From NCBI GenBank assembly GCA_036676475.1, contig JAKFCU010000084.1, positions 1 to 64,000 on the forward strand: a DNA stretch of 64,000 bases, written 5' to 3'. Shown here one piece after another: positions 51,887 to 59,926 of this stretch (position 1 is its first letter; the number at the start of each line of letters is the position of its first letter). The notes under the pieces are model-generated. The model was not told where the DNA came from, did no database searches, and saw only the letters and a list, made by a program, of their open reading frames with translations. This DNA is from LC029 sp036676475. GTDB taxonomy: Bacteria; Bacillota; Bacilli; Aneurinibacillales; RAOX-1. The position numbers were made by a program, and so were the translations under genes.

Positions 51887-51937
51887 CGGTCCCTGGTAGA
51901 AACTTCCGAACCCTATTTCCGGAATTATAACGACAAT
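51887..51937 (-). promoter_or_regulatory. Purine riboswitch aptamer, 5' part (interrupted)
   Basis: On the minus strand: UAA (J1/2), UUCCGGA/UUCGGAA (P2, 7 bp), L2 AAUAGGG (identical to the first riboswitch), GUUUCUAC (J2/3), CAGGGA (P3 5' strand) and CCG (start of L3). P3 pairs fully with the 3' part if one U is bulged. P1 has a three-mismatch internal loop, which suggests decay. Confidence 0.85.
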
Positions 51938-51951
51938 ATATCATTATCTTT

Positions 51952-51980
51952 ATATTAGCATAAAATGGTTATTTTTTCAA
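51952..51980 (-). promoter_or_regulatory. Promoter of the deaminase-microcompartment operon
   Basis: On the minus strand TTGAAA (51975-51980) and TAATAT (51952-51957) are 17 bases apart, just upstream of the aptamer 5' part. Confidence 0.72.
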
Positions 51981-52041
51981 TATTTTTAGAATTATAAATA
52001 ACGGCTGTCTCATTATTCTATGAGAACCCTGCCTTTTGAGG

Positions 52042-52092
52042 AATTGCGCGAAATTTATCCTTAATTGAGCGAAATCCGCTTTAATTGCGCGA
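52042..52092. repeat. Short tandem repeat AATTGNGCGA, period 20-21
   Basis: AATTGCGCGA, AATTGAGCGA and AATTGCGCGA begin at 52042, 52063 and 52083 in the gap between the CHRD gene and the riboswitch promoter. The function is unknown. Confidence 0.75.
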
Positions 52093-52102
52093 GAGACCCC
52101 TG

Positions 52103-52510
52103 TTAATCCCTTCGACTAATTTGACCACGAACTTCCCCATTCCGATTTTGGGTCGTATGGACATTCACATAGGCATTACCCGATCTCATTTCACGAATTA
52201 ACGCGCCTAAAGATCGCCCACTAAGCGGTCCTACTAAATCATCACGAGTGATGGTTCCAGTAACTACCCCTCTTCTAACAGATACGGGACGCGAGAGAGG
52301 CCCAGCTAAGAAAACAACCACAGGCCCATTTTCTCTCCTCCCGCCAACATGAATATGGGCTTCTACAGCATTCCGGATATCTTCTACAATTAAGCGGAAT
52401 CTAATGCTTCTTCCATCCCGACTTACTCTAGCAAAAAAACGGCCGCTTGCATTGGTGGATACCGGTGGAACTTCGCTTGAACCTCTTAATCTGGCAAAAA
52501 ACCTTCTCAT
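52103..52510 (-). CDS. CHRD domain-containing protein
   Basis: About 135 residues forming one CHRD domain: SSEVPPVSTNASGRFFARVS near the start, AHIHVGGRRENGPVVVFLAG in the middle and NAYVNVHTTQNRNGEVRGQI at the end. There is no signal peptide, which is usual for the Bacillales version found in spores or surface layers. The ATG at 52510 is preceded by AAAGGGGTG. The role is unknown; it is probably structural. Confidence 0.88.
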   Translation of the reverse strand: MRRFFARLRGSSEVPPVSTNASGRFFARVSRDGRSIRFRLIVEDIRNAVEAHIHVGGRRENGPVVVFLAGPLSRPVSVRRGVVTGTITRDDLVGPLSGRSLGALIREMRSGNAYVNVHTTQNRNGEVRGQISRRD

Positions 52511-52588
52511 GAAAAACACCCCTTTAACAGTAGATAGATTATCTTATTTCAACGGGGTGAGTTTTGCTTGTTTGTTAACCTATTATCT

Positions 52589-54115
52589 TTACGCTTCTTC
52601 ATTAATAATAACGTTTTTCCCTCTCATTTTCAGAATGATCGGGATGATCATCCACAACACAGCTATGATAAGGAATAAGAGAGAGACTGGCTTTTGTAAA
52701 AAGATCATGAAATCCCCGTTCGAGGTTGTCAATGCTCTGCGCAAATTATTTTCAATCATCGGTCCCAACACCAAACCCAGTACAAGAGGTGCCACTGGAA
52801 AATCATTTTTGGTCAGAAAATACCCTATGACGCCACATGCGATTAACAGCATTAAGTCAAATGTAGTAAACTGAACCGCATAAACGCCGAAGATAGAGAT
52901 CGCAATTATGATAGGCAACAAATATTTGGCTGGCGTTTCAATGATCTTCGCAAAGATCGTCACTAACGGCATATTTAACACTAACAGCATGAGGTTTCCA
53001 ATAAACATACTTGCAATCAGTCCCCAGGCTACTTGAGGATGATCCGTGAATAATAGAGGACCTGGCTGAACGTTGTACATGATAAGAGCCCCCATGAGGA
53101 TGGCAGTTGTTCCGGATCCAGGGATCCCTAAGGTTAACAGGGGAATCATGGCCCCACCGGATGCCCCATTATTCGCAGATTCCGGTGCAGCCACCCCCGC
53201 AATGGCACCTTGACCAAATTGGCTAGGATTTTTTGAAATTTTCTTCTCCATGATATAGGAGAAGAAAGAAGCTAAGGTTGCCCCTGCTCCGGGAAGAATT
53301 CCAATGAAAAAGCCAAGAAAAGAACCGCGTAAAATAGGTGCTGTGCTTTCTTTCAAATCTTGTCTGGTAGGCAAAATCCTTCCAACCTTCGCAATTTCGC
53401 CATCCGATGTTTCTTTTTCCAGTATCGTTTTAAAGACTTCTCCTAGAGCAAACAACCCAACAGCAACGGTCAAGAATTCTAAACCGGAATAGAGGACAGG
53501 AATATCATAGGTAAAACGGGCAACTCCTGAAACGTTATCCATTCCGATCGTGGCCAACAATAGCCCCATGACGGTCATAGCCAGCGCTTTAGTCATCGAT
53601 CTCCCGGCTAATCCACTTACCGCACATAGACCCAAGATCATTAAGGAAAAATATTCAGCAGGTCCAAAGGATAAAGCTACTTCGGATAATGGCTCCGCCA
53701 GGAGAACTAATCCTACTAAGGAAACGACCCCGGCTACAAAAGATCCAATAGCTGAAATCGACAACGCAGCCCCTGCACGACCTTGTTTCGCCATTTGGTA
53801 ACCGTCTAATGCCGTAACCACCGAGGAGGATTCGCCTGGAGTATTCAACAGGATAGAAGTGGTTGATCCCCCATACATCGCTCCATAATATACACCAGCA
53901 AGAAGAATAATCGAGCTGGCAGCCGCTGATTCAGGATCTAATCCGGAAGTTAAGGTCGCTGTAACGGGAATAAGTAAGGCAACCCCGCTCATCGGCCCAA
54001 TGCCTGGCAAAACGCCAACTGCCGTACCTATTAAAACTCCAAAAAAGGCAAATGCAAGGTTTTGCCATTGCATTGCAAAAGAAAATCCGTTTGCAAGGAA
54101 TTGTAAAGTTTCCAT
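52589..54115 (-). CDS. tctA: TctA, large membrane subunit of a tripartite tricarboxylate transporter
   Basis: About 508 residues with about ten membrane helices. TctA hallmarks are GTAVGVLPGIGPMSGVALLI near residue 35, YGGSTTSILLNTPGESSSVV (about 90), GILPGAGATLASFFSY (about 270) and GIPGSGTTAILMGAL. It moves a carboxylate delivered by the extracellular TctC protein using a sodium or proton gradient. The start is ATG 54115 with AGGAGG nine bases upstream. It is 13 bases from tctB. The substrate is unknown. Confidence 0.94.
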   Translation of the reverse strand: METLQFLANGFSFAMQWQNLAFAFFGVLIGTAVGVLPGIGPMSGVALLIPVTATLTSGLDPESAAASSIILLAGVYYGAMYGGSTTSILLNTPGESSSVVTALDGYQMAKQGRAGAALSISAIGSFVAGVVSLVGLVLLAEPLSEVALSFGPAEYFSLMILGLCAVSGLAGRSMTKALAMTVMGLLLATIGMDNVSGVARFTYDIPVLYSGLEFLTVAVGLFALGEVFKTILEKETSDGEIAKVGRILPTRQDLKESTAPILRGSFLGFFIGILPGAGATLASFFSYIMEKKISKNPSQFGQGAIAGVAAPESANNGASGGAMIPLLTLGIPGSGTTAILMGALIMYNVQPGPLLFTDHPQVAWGLIASMFIGNLMLLVLNMPLVTIFAKIIETPAKYLLPIIIAISIFGVYAVQFTTFDLMLLIACGVIGYFLTKNDFPVAPLVLGLVLGPMIENNLRRALTTSNGDFMIFLQKPVSLLFLIIAVLWMIIPIILKMRGKNVIINEEA

Positions 54116-54128
54116 TGTCAATCACCTC

Positions 54129-54584
54129 CTAGTTGAACCATACGGGAAACCCGGGTAAAGATCCTTCTAATACTTCTACGAACAGATAATAAACCCCGTA
54201 AGAAAATCCACCCGATATAAGGAGGGATTTCCACCATCCTCCCTTTTCCATAACCTGAAACCCAAGAAGCAGGAAGAGGAACGTTGTGATGACATAACCG
54301 ATCGTTTCCAGCAATAATCCATAAATGATGGCTCCGATAAGAATAGTAAGAAATTTTTTATAGTCTAATACTTGCTTAATTTTTAAAAAATCCATATATC
54401 GGAAAGTTTCAGAGAATAAACGAAGACTAAGAAGGATTAAAATAATTCCCAAAAACATAGGAAAAATATCAGGCCCGACACTACTCCCATAAGCACTTGC
54501 CGATATTTTCCGGCTCTCTACTACAAACCCAGCACCCAAGACCAAAAAAACGAGACTTGCATATCGATCAAATGTTTTGCTCAT
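54129..54584 (-). CDS. tctB: TctB, small membrane subunit of a tripartite tricarboxylate transporter
   Basis: 151 residues with four membrane helices, beginning MSKTFDRYASLVFLVLGAGF and containing SVGPDIFPMFLGIILILLSL, which matches the TctB pattern. AGGAGG lies upstream of the ATG. It lies between tctC and tctA as usual. Confidence 0.9.
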   Translation of the reverse strand: MSKTFDRYASLVFLVLGAGFVVESRKISASAYGSSVGPDIFPMFLGIILILLSLRLFSETFRYMDFLKIKQVLDYKKFLTILIGAIIYGLLLETIGYVITTFLFLLLGFQVMEKGGWWKSLLISGGFSYGVYYLFVEVLEGSLPGFPVWFN

Positions 54585-54609
54585 GTTGCTGCTTCACCTC
54601 CTATGAAAG

Positions 54610-54642
54610 GAGTTGGAGAAGAGAACCTCTCTTCTCCAACTC
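54610..54642 (-). promoter_or_regulatory. Strong hairpin between tctC and tctB
   Basis: GAGTTGGAGAAGAG pairs perfectly with CTCTTCTCCAACTC (14 bp, loop AACCT on the plus strand). There is no T run. Located after the binding-protein gene, it probably stabilises the tctC message or lowers expression of the membrane subunits. Confidence 0.7.
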
Positions 54643-54653
54643 AGGTAAATTCA

Positions 54654-55697
54654 TTATTTCGCCATACCAAGAGCGGCTAACAGTTCCTGCACTTGCTTAT
54701 TTTGCTCATCCAAGAATGTTGTGAAATCCTGACCATTTTTGAATTCGCTTTCCCAGCCGTTGGCTTGCAACTCTTTTTTCCAAGCTTCGCTATCAGATAA
54801 AGACTTTAGTTTTTCTCCCCAATATTTTGAAGCATCTTCTGACATTTCTTTTGGACCAAACACACCGCGCCAAATCGTAAATTCAGCATCAACGCCTGCT
54901 TCTTTAAATGTCGGAATATCCTTTAGAACTCCACCTAAACGTTGGGTTGAGCTAACGGCAAGAACACGGATTTTTCCCGCTTTCAAATATTCACCGACAC
55001 TGGATGCATCTGTTGCAATGAAATCTGCATTTCCACCTAGTAAAGCCGCAATCGCTTCTCCACCACCGTCATAGGAAACGTATTTGACCGATTTCGGGTC
55101 AATTCCATACTTGAATGATGGTAAGATCGCCACTAGGTGGTCCATAGACCCTGGAGCAGATCCACCTGCAGCCGTGACTTTGGTTGGATCCGCCTTAATA
55201 GCTTCCAACACCGATTTCAAATCCTGATAAGGAGATTCCGCCTTCACTACGATCGCTCCATAGTCGCGGGTCAACTGGGCTAAAGGGGTTGTATCCGCAT
55301 ATCCATACGGACTGTTTCCTTCTTTTTTAAGATTGTTGATAAGGATAGGTGGTGAGCTTACAAATAGCTTATAATCGTTTTTCTTGTCCTGGGTAGCATA
55401 TTCTGCTAGGAAAACCGCCCCGCCACCACCTGGTTTATTTTCAACTGTCAGCGTTTGGTCCACTAACTTCGCTTCAGCAAGAATCTTGGCTACGGAACGA
55501 GCCGTCTTGTCCCAACCGCCGCCAGCGCCAGATGGTGCCACTACTGAAATTGGCTTTTCCGGATAATTGGAAGCCTTTTCAGCTGTTGGTTCAGATTGTT
55601 CACCAGAAGTTTTTGCTGATTCTTGTGTTCCTCCGCCGCAAGCCGTTAAACTTAGGGCCAATACACTGGATAGTAGAAGTGCTGTAATTTTTTTCAT
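54654..55697 (-). CDS. tctC: TctC, solute-binding lipoprotein of a tripartite tricarboxylate transporter
   Basis: 347 residues. The lipoprotein signal with lipobox LTAC gives Cys20 after cleavage. A low-complexity linker precedes the TctC domain (NYPEKPISVVAPSGAGGGWD, ENKPGGGGAVFLAEYA, AAGGSAPGSMDHLVA). It binds a carboxylate outside the membrane. It is the first gene of the tct operon; the operon lies just downstream of the CitAB-type regulators, which probably control it. Confidence 0.93.
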   Translation of the reverse strand: MKKITALLLSSVLALSLTACGGGTQESAKTSGEQSEPTAEKASNYPEKPISVVAPSGAGGGWDKTARSVAKILAEAKLVDQTLTVENKPGGGGAVFLAEYATQDKKNDYKLFVSSPPILINNLKKEGNSPYGYADTTPLAQLTRDYGAIVVKAESPYQDLKSVLEAIKADPTKVTAAGGSAPGSMDHLVAILPSFKYGIDPKSVKYVSYDGGGEAIAALLGGNADFIATDASSVGEYLKAGKIRVLAVSSTQRLGGVLKDIPTFKEAGVDAEFTIWRGVFGPKEMSEDASKYWGEKLKSLSDSEAWKKELQANGWESEFKNGQDFTTFLDEQNKQVQELLAALGMAK

Positions 55698-55732
55698 AAT
55701 ATCCCCCTCTTTTATTTTTTGTTTAAAAATTT

Positions 55733-55761
55733 AGAAAAGACAGCTTTGTAATCGCTGTCTT
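55733..55761 (-). terminator. Terminator of the CitAB-type regulatory genes
   Basis: AAGACAGC and GCTGTCTT pair around a 9-base loop, with TTTTC following on the minus strand, separating the regulator gene from tctC. Confidence 0.75.
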
Positions 55762-55844
55762 AAAGTTATCAGAAACTTATTTATTTTTGTAGTTTTTGGC
55801 CATAAGTTGAATAAAGCCTATAAAATTTATTCTGTTCATAAAAA

Positions 55845-56549
55845 TCACGGTTTTAAAAGAAAGTATCTTCTCTCGGGTCGACCCACATGGCCATAGATCA
55901 GTTCCGCAAAGATTTTCTTTTGAGAAATTAAATATTCAAGGTATCGCCTGGCCGTAGATCTGCTGACTCCAACCTCCCGACTTAATGTATCTGCGGTCAT
56001 GCCTTGAGCCCCAATTTGCTCTACAGATTTTAGAACTTTTTCCAGGGTAAGCGGATCGATTCCTTTAGGTACCTCTTCCTCCACAACCTTTTGATGCTCA
56101 GTTTGTTTCGTCCCCTTCCAAAGCTTTTCAATCATCTCAATAGATAATTCATCGTTGCGTTTAAAATGCTGGACTTGATCCCGGTATTGTTCTAGACTCT
56201 TCTGAAATCGTTCTAAGGTTAATGGCTTGACAATATAATCGAAAACGCCGCCGCGCAGGGCTCTTCGAACCACCTCCACCTCGGATGCCGCTGTAATCAT
56301 AATGATATCTATTTCCTGAAAATTTTGTCGAATAAAATCCACAAGATCGGTCCCCTTCATATCAGGCAGATAAACATCCAATAGTACCAACTGCGGCTGA
56401 ACCACCTCCAGCCATTCTTTGGCTTGTTCTCCCGTCGTTGCTGTGGCAATGACTTTAAACCCTTCGATTTTTTCTGTAAACCTTCGGTGAATTTCGGCAA
56501 TTCTTTGATCATCCTCTACAATTAGAACTTCAATCCACTCAGACATCAT
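55845..56549 (-). CDS. CitB/DcuR-family response regulator
   Basis: 234 residues: receiver (1-120; VEDDQRIAEIH, phosphoacceptor Asp in VLLDVYLPDMKGTDLV, Lys in IVKPLTLERF) and a C-terminal helix-turn-helix (AQGMTADTLSREVGVSRSTA, RRYLEYLI) typical of the CitB group. Its ATG overlaps the kinase stop (TAATG). It probably activates tctCBA in response to a carboxylate. Confidence 0.93.
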   Translation of the reverse strand: MMSEWIEVLIVEDDQRIAEIHRRFTEKIEGFKVIATATTGEQAKEWLEVVQPQLVLLDVYLPDMKGTDLVDFIRQNFQEIDIIMITAASEVEVVRRALRGGVFDYIVKPLTLERFQKSLEQYRDQVQHFKRNDELSIEMIEKLWKGTKQTEHQKVVEEEVPKGIDPLTLEKVLKSVEQIGAQGMTADTLSREVGVSRSTARRYLEYLISQKKIFAELIYGHVGRPERRYFLLKP

Positions 56550-58147
56550 TACACCTTCCTTTCCTTCGGGATGGCCACAATGAAGAGGGCACCGCCCAAA
56601 TCCCCTTCTTCTATCGCAATATCTCCACCCAGCTCATCCACTAGCTCTTTGATTTTGGCTAATCCATATCCTCTTTTTTCCCCAGCTTTGGTAGTGAAGC
56701 CTCTTTGGAACAGGAGTGGAAGGAGTTCATCGCTTACCCCCAAGCCTGAGTCCTCGACCTCTATAAGCAGGTCATCCCCAATATCGGTTACAAATAACCG
56801 AACCTTTTTGTTATGCGGGTCATTATTTTGAACGGCTTCAAAAGCATTGGTAATGAGGTTCCCAATGATATAAACCAGATTATTGCTTTCCATATGCTCT
56901 GGCAGTATTCTTAAACTGCTATCCCGGTCTAAAATAAACTCAACCTTCAATTCTTTGGCTCGATTGTAAAAGCCAAGCAGGATTCCCCCCAGTGTGGGAT
57001 CTTTCAGCTTTTGCATAACGAATTGAACAAAGTCCTGATGAATCGCGGTTTCCTTATGAATCAGCTCCAAGGCTTCCTGGTAGGATTCTAATTGTATGAG
57101 GCCTGATAGGGTATATAATAGATTATTATACTCATGGGTTTGGGCACGCAAAGCTTCCGTATACCGCTTGATCTGGGACAATTCTTCGCTCAACTGGTCC
57201 ATCTCCGATTTAAGGCGAAAGCTGGAGACCACGCCTATAACACTATCTCCTGATAAGACCGGCAGCCGGTTAGCAATGATATCCTTTCCGCTCAAAACCA
57301 TTTGCCGATCAAGCTGCTGCTCACCATTCTGGAGTACTTCAAGCATGGAAGTATTGGGGATAACATCCATCACAGGCTGCCCGATCACCTCTTTCCCCTC
57401 TGAAAGGGATAGGATTTCATAGGCTGCTTGATTAACTAAAACAATCTCCCCTCGCTTATTGACAACCATAATCCCTTCCCGCACAGATTGAATAACAGCA
57501 TCCCGCTGCTGATACAAGGAGGAAATTTCCTCCGGCTCTAATCCAAACATGGTTTTCTTGATCGAGCCAGCAAGATAAATCGATCCCAAGATGCCAAGTG
57601 CGATTCCCGATACTGCAATCCAAAGAATGCGTAAGGCTTGGGTTCCAGCCATTTCCTTGATGTCCTCCATCAGAAAACCGACAGAAACGACCCCGACAAT
57701 TTCTCCTTTTTCATCCCAAATTGGAACTTTTCCCCGTAAAGAGGGCCCTAATGAACCAACCGCTTTAGAGACATAGGACTGACCATAAACAAGAGCCATC
57801 GTATTATCTCCTCCCACCATTTCTTTCCCGATTCGTTCCGGTATGGGATGAGAATAACGGACACCTTGTTTATTTCCTACAACAATATATTCCGCACCTA
57901 TCTCTATTCTAACTTTTTCGACAATCGGCTGAATGACCACCCATGGTTTTTCGGAATTAAAAGCAGATCGGATTTCCGGCATATTTGCCACCGTCGTCGC
58001 TACATGAAGGGCTCTCTTTCCAATTTGACCTTCCACCGTATCCGTTAAGATGAAATAAAAAAGGAAGCTGATCTGCAAAACAATAACTAGTACAAGAAAT
58101 ACGATTAATAGAGTGATTCTCTGTTGTAATTTCAGTTTCTTAAACAT
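56549..58147 (-). CDS. CitA/DcuS-family sensor histidine kinase
   Basis: About 532 residues from ATG 58147, which has AGAAAGGGAT upstream; a longer frame lacks a site. A membrane helix (about 10-32), an extracellular PDC/CACHE sensor domain (about 35-170; VVGNKQGVRYSHPIPERIGK), a second helix (about 172-195), a PAS domain (about 215-320), a SpoOB-like dimerisation part with RAQTHEYNNLLYTLSGL (phospho-His), and HATPase (NLITNAFEAVQ, DSGLGVSDE, KRGYGLAKI) are visible. It senses external di- or tricarboxylates in relatives. Confidence 0.93.
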   Translation of the reverse strand: MFKKLKLQQRITLLIVFLVLVIVLQISFLFYFILTDTVEGQIGKRALHVATTVANMPEIRSAFNSEKPWVVIQPIVEKVRIEIGAEYIVVGNKQGVRYSHPIPERIGKEMVGGDNTMALVYGQSYVSKAVGSLGPSLRGKVPIWDEKGEIVGVVSVGFLMEDIKEMAGTQALRILWIAVSGIALGILGSIYLAGSIKKTMFGLEPEEISSLYQQRDAVIQSVREGIMVVNKRGEIVLVNQAAYEILSLSEGKEVIGQPVMDVIPNTSMLEVLQNGEQQLDRQMVLSGKDIIANRLPVLSGDSVIGVVSSFRLKSEMDQLSEELSQIKRYTEALRAQTHEYNNLLYTLSGLIQLESYQEALELIHKETAIHQDFVQFVMQKLKDPTLGGILLGFYNRAKELKVEFILDRDSSLRILPEHMESNNLVYIIGNLITNAFEAVQNNDPHNKKVRLFVTDIGDDLLIEVEDSGLGVSDELLPLLFQRGFTTKAGEKRGYGLAKIKELVDELGGDIAIEEGDLGGALFIVAIPKERKV

Positions 58148-58231
58148 CAGAATCCCTTTCTCTAATTTTAATGAAATTAAAAATAACAATAATACTACTA
58201 TAACTTGACATGAAAGGAAATAACCTTCAGA

Positions 58232-58263
58232 AAAAGAAAAACCCGGTGAATTTTCCACCGGGG
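58232..58263 (-). terminator. Terminator of the TerC-family gene
   Basis: CCCGGTG pairs with CACCGGG around a 7-base loop and TTTTTC follows on the minus strand, about 55 bases after the stop. Confidence 0.88.
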
Positions 58264-58318
58264 TCTTTTAGTTAAGTTCATCGGGATTATGTACTCCAAA
58301 CAAGAGGAAGCCTTTCCA

Positions 58319-59008
58319 TCACCCTATTTTTTTCTTCATTTCCTTTGATGGTTGATTTTTTTCCTGCTTTGATTTCAACCACCAGCCGATTCCAACGATA
58401 AACAGAGTAATGACGATTTGTAAAACCATCCCCATACCCTCCGGAATAAATTTTTGAATGATTGGGTCATGAATGAACATCGAGGCAGCCGTGTAGCCGA
58501 TGATGATTGCTCCAACATAGACAAGGATGGGATACTTATTCATAAAGTTCGAAATGATTTGGCTACCCCAAACTACAATGGGAATACTTATAGCTAGACC
58601 AACCACAATAAGCCAAAAGTTACCATGTGAAGCCCCTGCGATCGCTAACACGTTATCCAGACCCATGATAATATCGGCAACCACGATGGTTTTGACGGCT
58701 TGGTAAAGATTAGATGCACTTTGGATTTGTTCTGCATCGTTATCATCAATCATTAATTTCGCCGCTACATATCCAAGAAGCAATCCTCCTACAGCCATTA
58801 AAAGTGGGATTTTCAGGAGGAAAACGGCAATAAAAGTTAACCCCACCCTAATGATGACTGCTCCAAACGTTCCCCATAATACGGCCTTTTTCCGCTGCTC
58901 AGGCGGCAAATTTCTTGATGCCATCCCAATGACAATGGCATTGTCGCCCGCAAGCACTAAATCAATCCCGATAATGGTTAAAAGTGGTATAAACCAGCTC
59001 GTATCCAT
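58319..59008 (-). CDS. TerC family integral membrane protein (YjbE/YkoY type)
   Basis: About 229 residues with seven membrane helices. TerC motifs are GIDLVLAGDNAIVIGMA near the start and ADIIMGLDNVLAIAGASHGN in the middle, whose acidic residues lie in membrane helices. Bacillus members export manganese or metallate secreted proteins. The start is ATG 59008, preceded by GGGAG; a GTG three codons earlier is within that site. A manganese (yybP-ykoY) riboswitch was looked for upstream and not found. Confidence 0.9.
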   Translation of the reverse strand: MDTSWFIPLLTIIGIDLVLAGDNAIVIGMASRNLPPEQRKKAVLWGTFGAVIIRVGLTFIAVFLLKIPLLMAVGGLLLGYVAAKLMIDDNDAEQIQSASNLYQAVKTIVVADIIMGLDNVLAIAGASHGNFWLIVVGLAISIPIVVWGSQIISNFMNKYPILVYVGAIIIGYTAASMFIHDPIIQKFIPEGMGMVLQIVITLFIVGIGWWLKSKQEKNQPSKEMKKKIG

Positions 59009-59290
59009 TACTTTCACTCCCTTTCATAGTAACCCTGAACCTGTTTACCTTTTTCATTGCTATTATAAGGTATTTTTCAAAATAAAAAACACATTTTTCT
59101 TATACCGGAAAACAGAAATCCTTCATCATTGCTTAGTTTTATCCGCCAGAAATATTTTGGTAATGTTATTTTAACCATTTTACTTGAAACATGCACCCAT
59201 TGAATAAAAGACCGTTTAGACAGCTACACTGCAACCTTCTACGATTCAGATACAAGTTGTAGATAATGCAATGAGAAAATCTAGAATCAT

Positions 59291-59329
59291 AAAAAAGAGC
59301 TGAACAGATATATTGTTCAGCTCTTTTTT
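59291..59329. terminator. Terminator of the globin gene, possibly bidirectional; rest of the gap empty
   Basis: AAAAAAGAGCTGAACA pairs perfectly with TGTTCAGCTCTTTTTT. Downstream of the globin gene (minus strand) it is an efficient terminator. In the remaining bases of the 59009-59420 gap I see only the TerC ribosome site and no gene or RNA motif. Confidence 0.9.
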
Positions 59330-59420
59330 AGCCTTGCTAACTCATCCCTGTCATCCGCCTGTGGCGGTTGTTCCATCCACCCATTTTTTATCACGAGGAT
59401 CCCTCTTCATTGCAAACTCT

Positions 59421-59789
59421 TTATTTGTATAAGATATCGTCCTTTAACGTTCCTACTTTACCTAAGGCGATTTGAATATCGGATTCCTCTACCCCAAAAT
59501 GGGCAAGGGCGTCATGCAGATGCTTGACGATGGCCTCAAAATGTACAGGCTGAATATTCATCCCCTCATGTACCTTCTCCATCGAATCGCCTGAATATTG
59601 ATTAGGTCCACCTAAGGCGAAGCTGATAAATTTCGTTTGATGATCGCGCTGCATTTCCATATCTGTATTGGTAAAAAAATGATTGACAGTATCATCTGCC
59701 AATACAAGATCATAAAAATAGTCTACAACCTTTCCAATCGCTTCTGCTCCACCGATAGTATCATATAAGGTCTCTGCTGTTTGTGCCAT
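59421..59789 (-). CDS. Group 1 truncated haemoglobin
   Basis: About 122 residues. It reads TLYDTIGGAEAIGKVVDYFY (helix A/B), FFTNTDMEMQRDHQTKFI, the FALGGPNQYSG turn, and the proximal-His helix MEKVHEGMNIQPVHFEAIV, with the F8 His in KVHEGM. Such proteins bind oxygen or nitric oxide. The start ATG 59789 is preceded by GGGAGG; an upstream TTG falls within that site. It is on the same strand after fadA but probably independent. Confidence 0.9.
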   Translation of the reverse strand: MAQTAETLYDTIGGAEAIGKVVDYFYDLVLADDTVNHFFTNTDMEMQRDHQTKFISFALGGPNQYSGDSMEKVHEGMNIQPVHFEAIVKHLHDALAHFGVEESDIQIALGKVGTLKDDILYK

Positions 59790-59926
59790 TTTTTCAAAAC
59801 CTCCCAAGAGATATAGTTAACCAAAGTTCATTATCTGTATTTATTTGATTAATTATTCTCCTAGGTCCTGCACCGCAAACGTTTTGAACGAAGGGTAGTT
59901 TGGTTGTAAATACAGTAGGCCACTCT

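Noticed and set aside
59009..59290. Manganese (yybP-ykoY) riboswitch upstream of the TerC gene
   Set aside because: The conserved core of that riboswitch was not found in this stretch.
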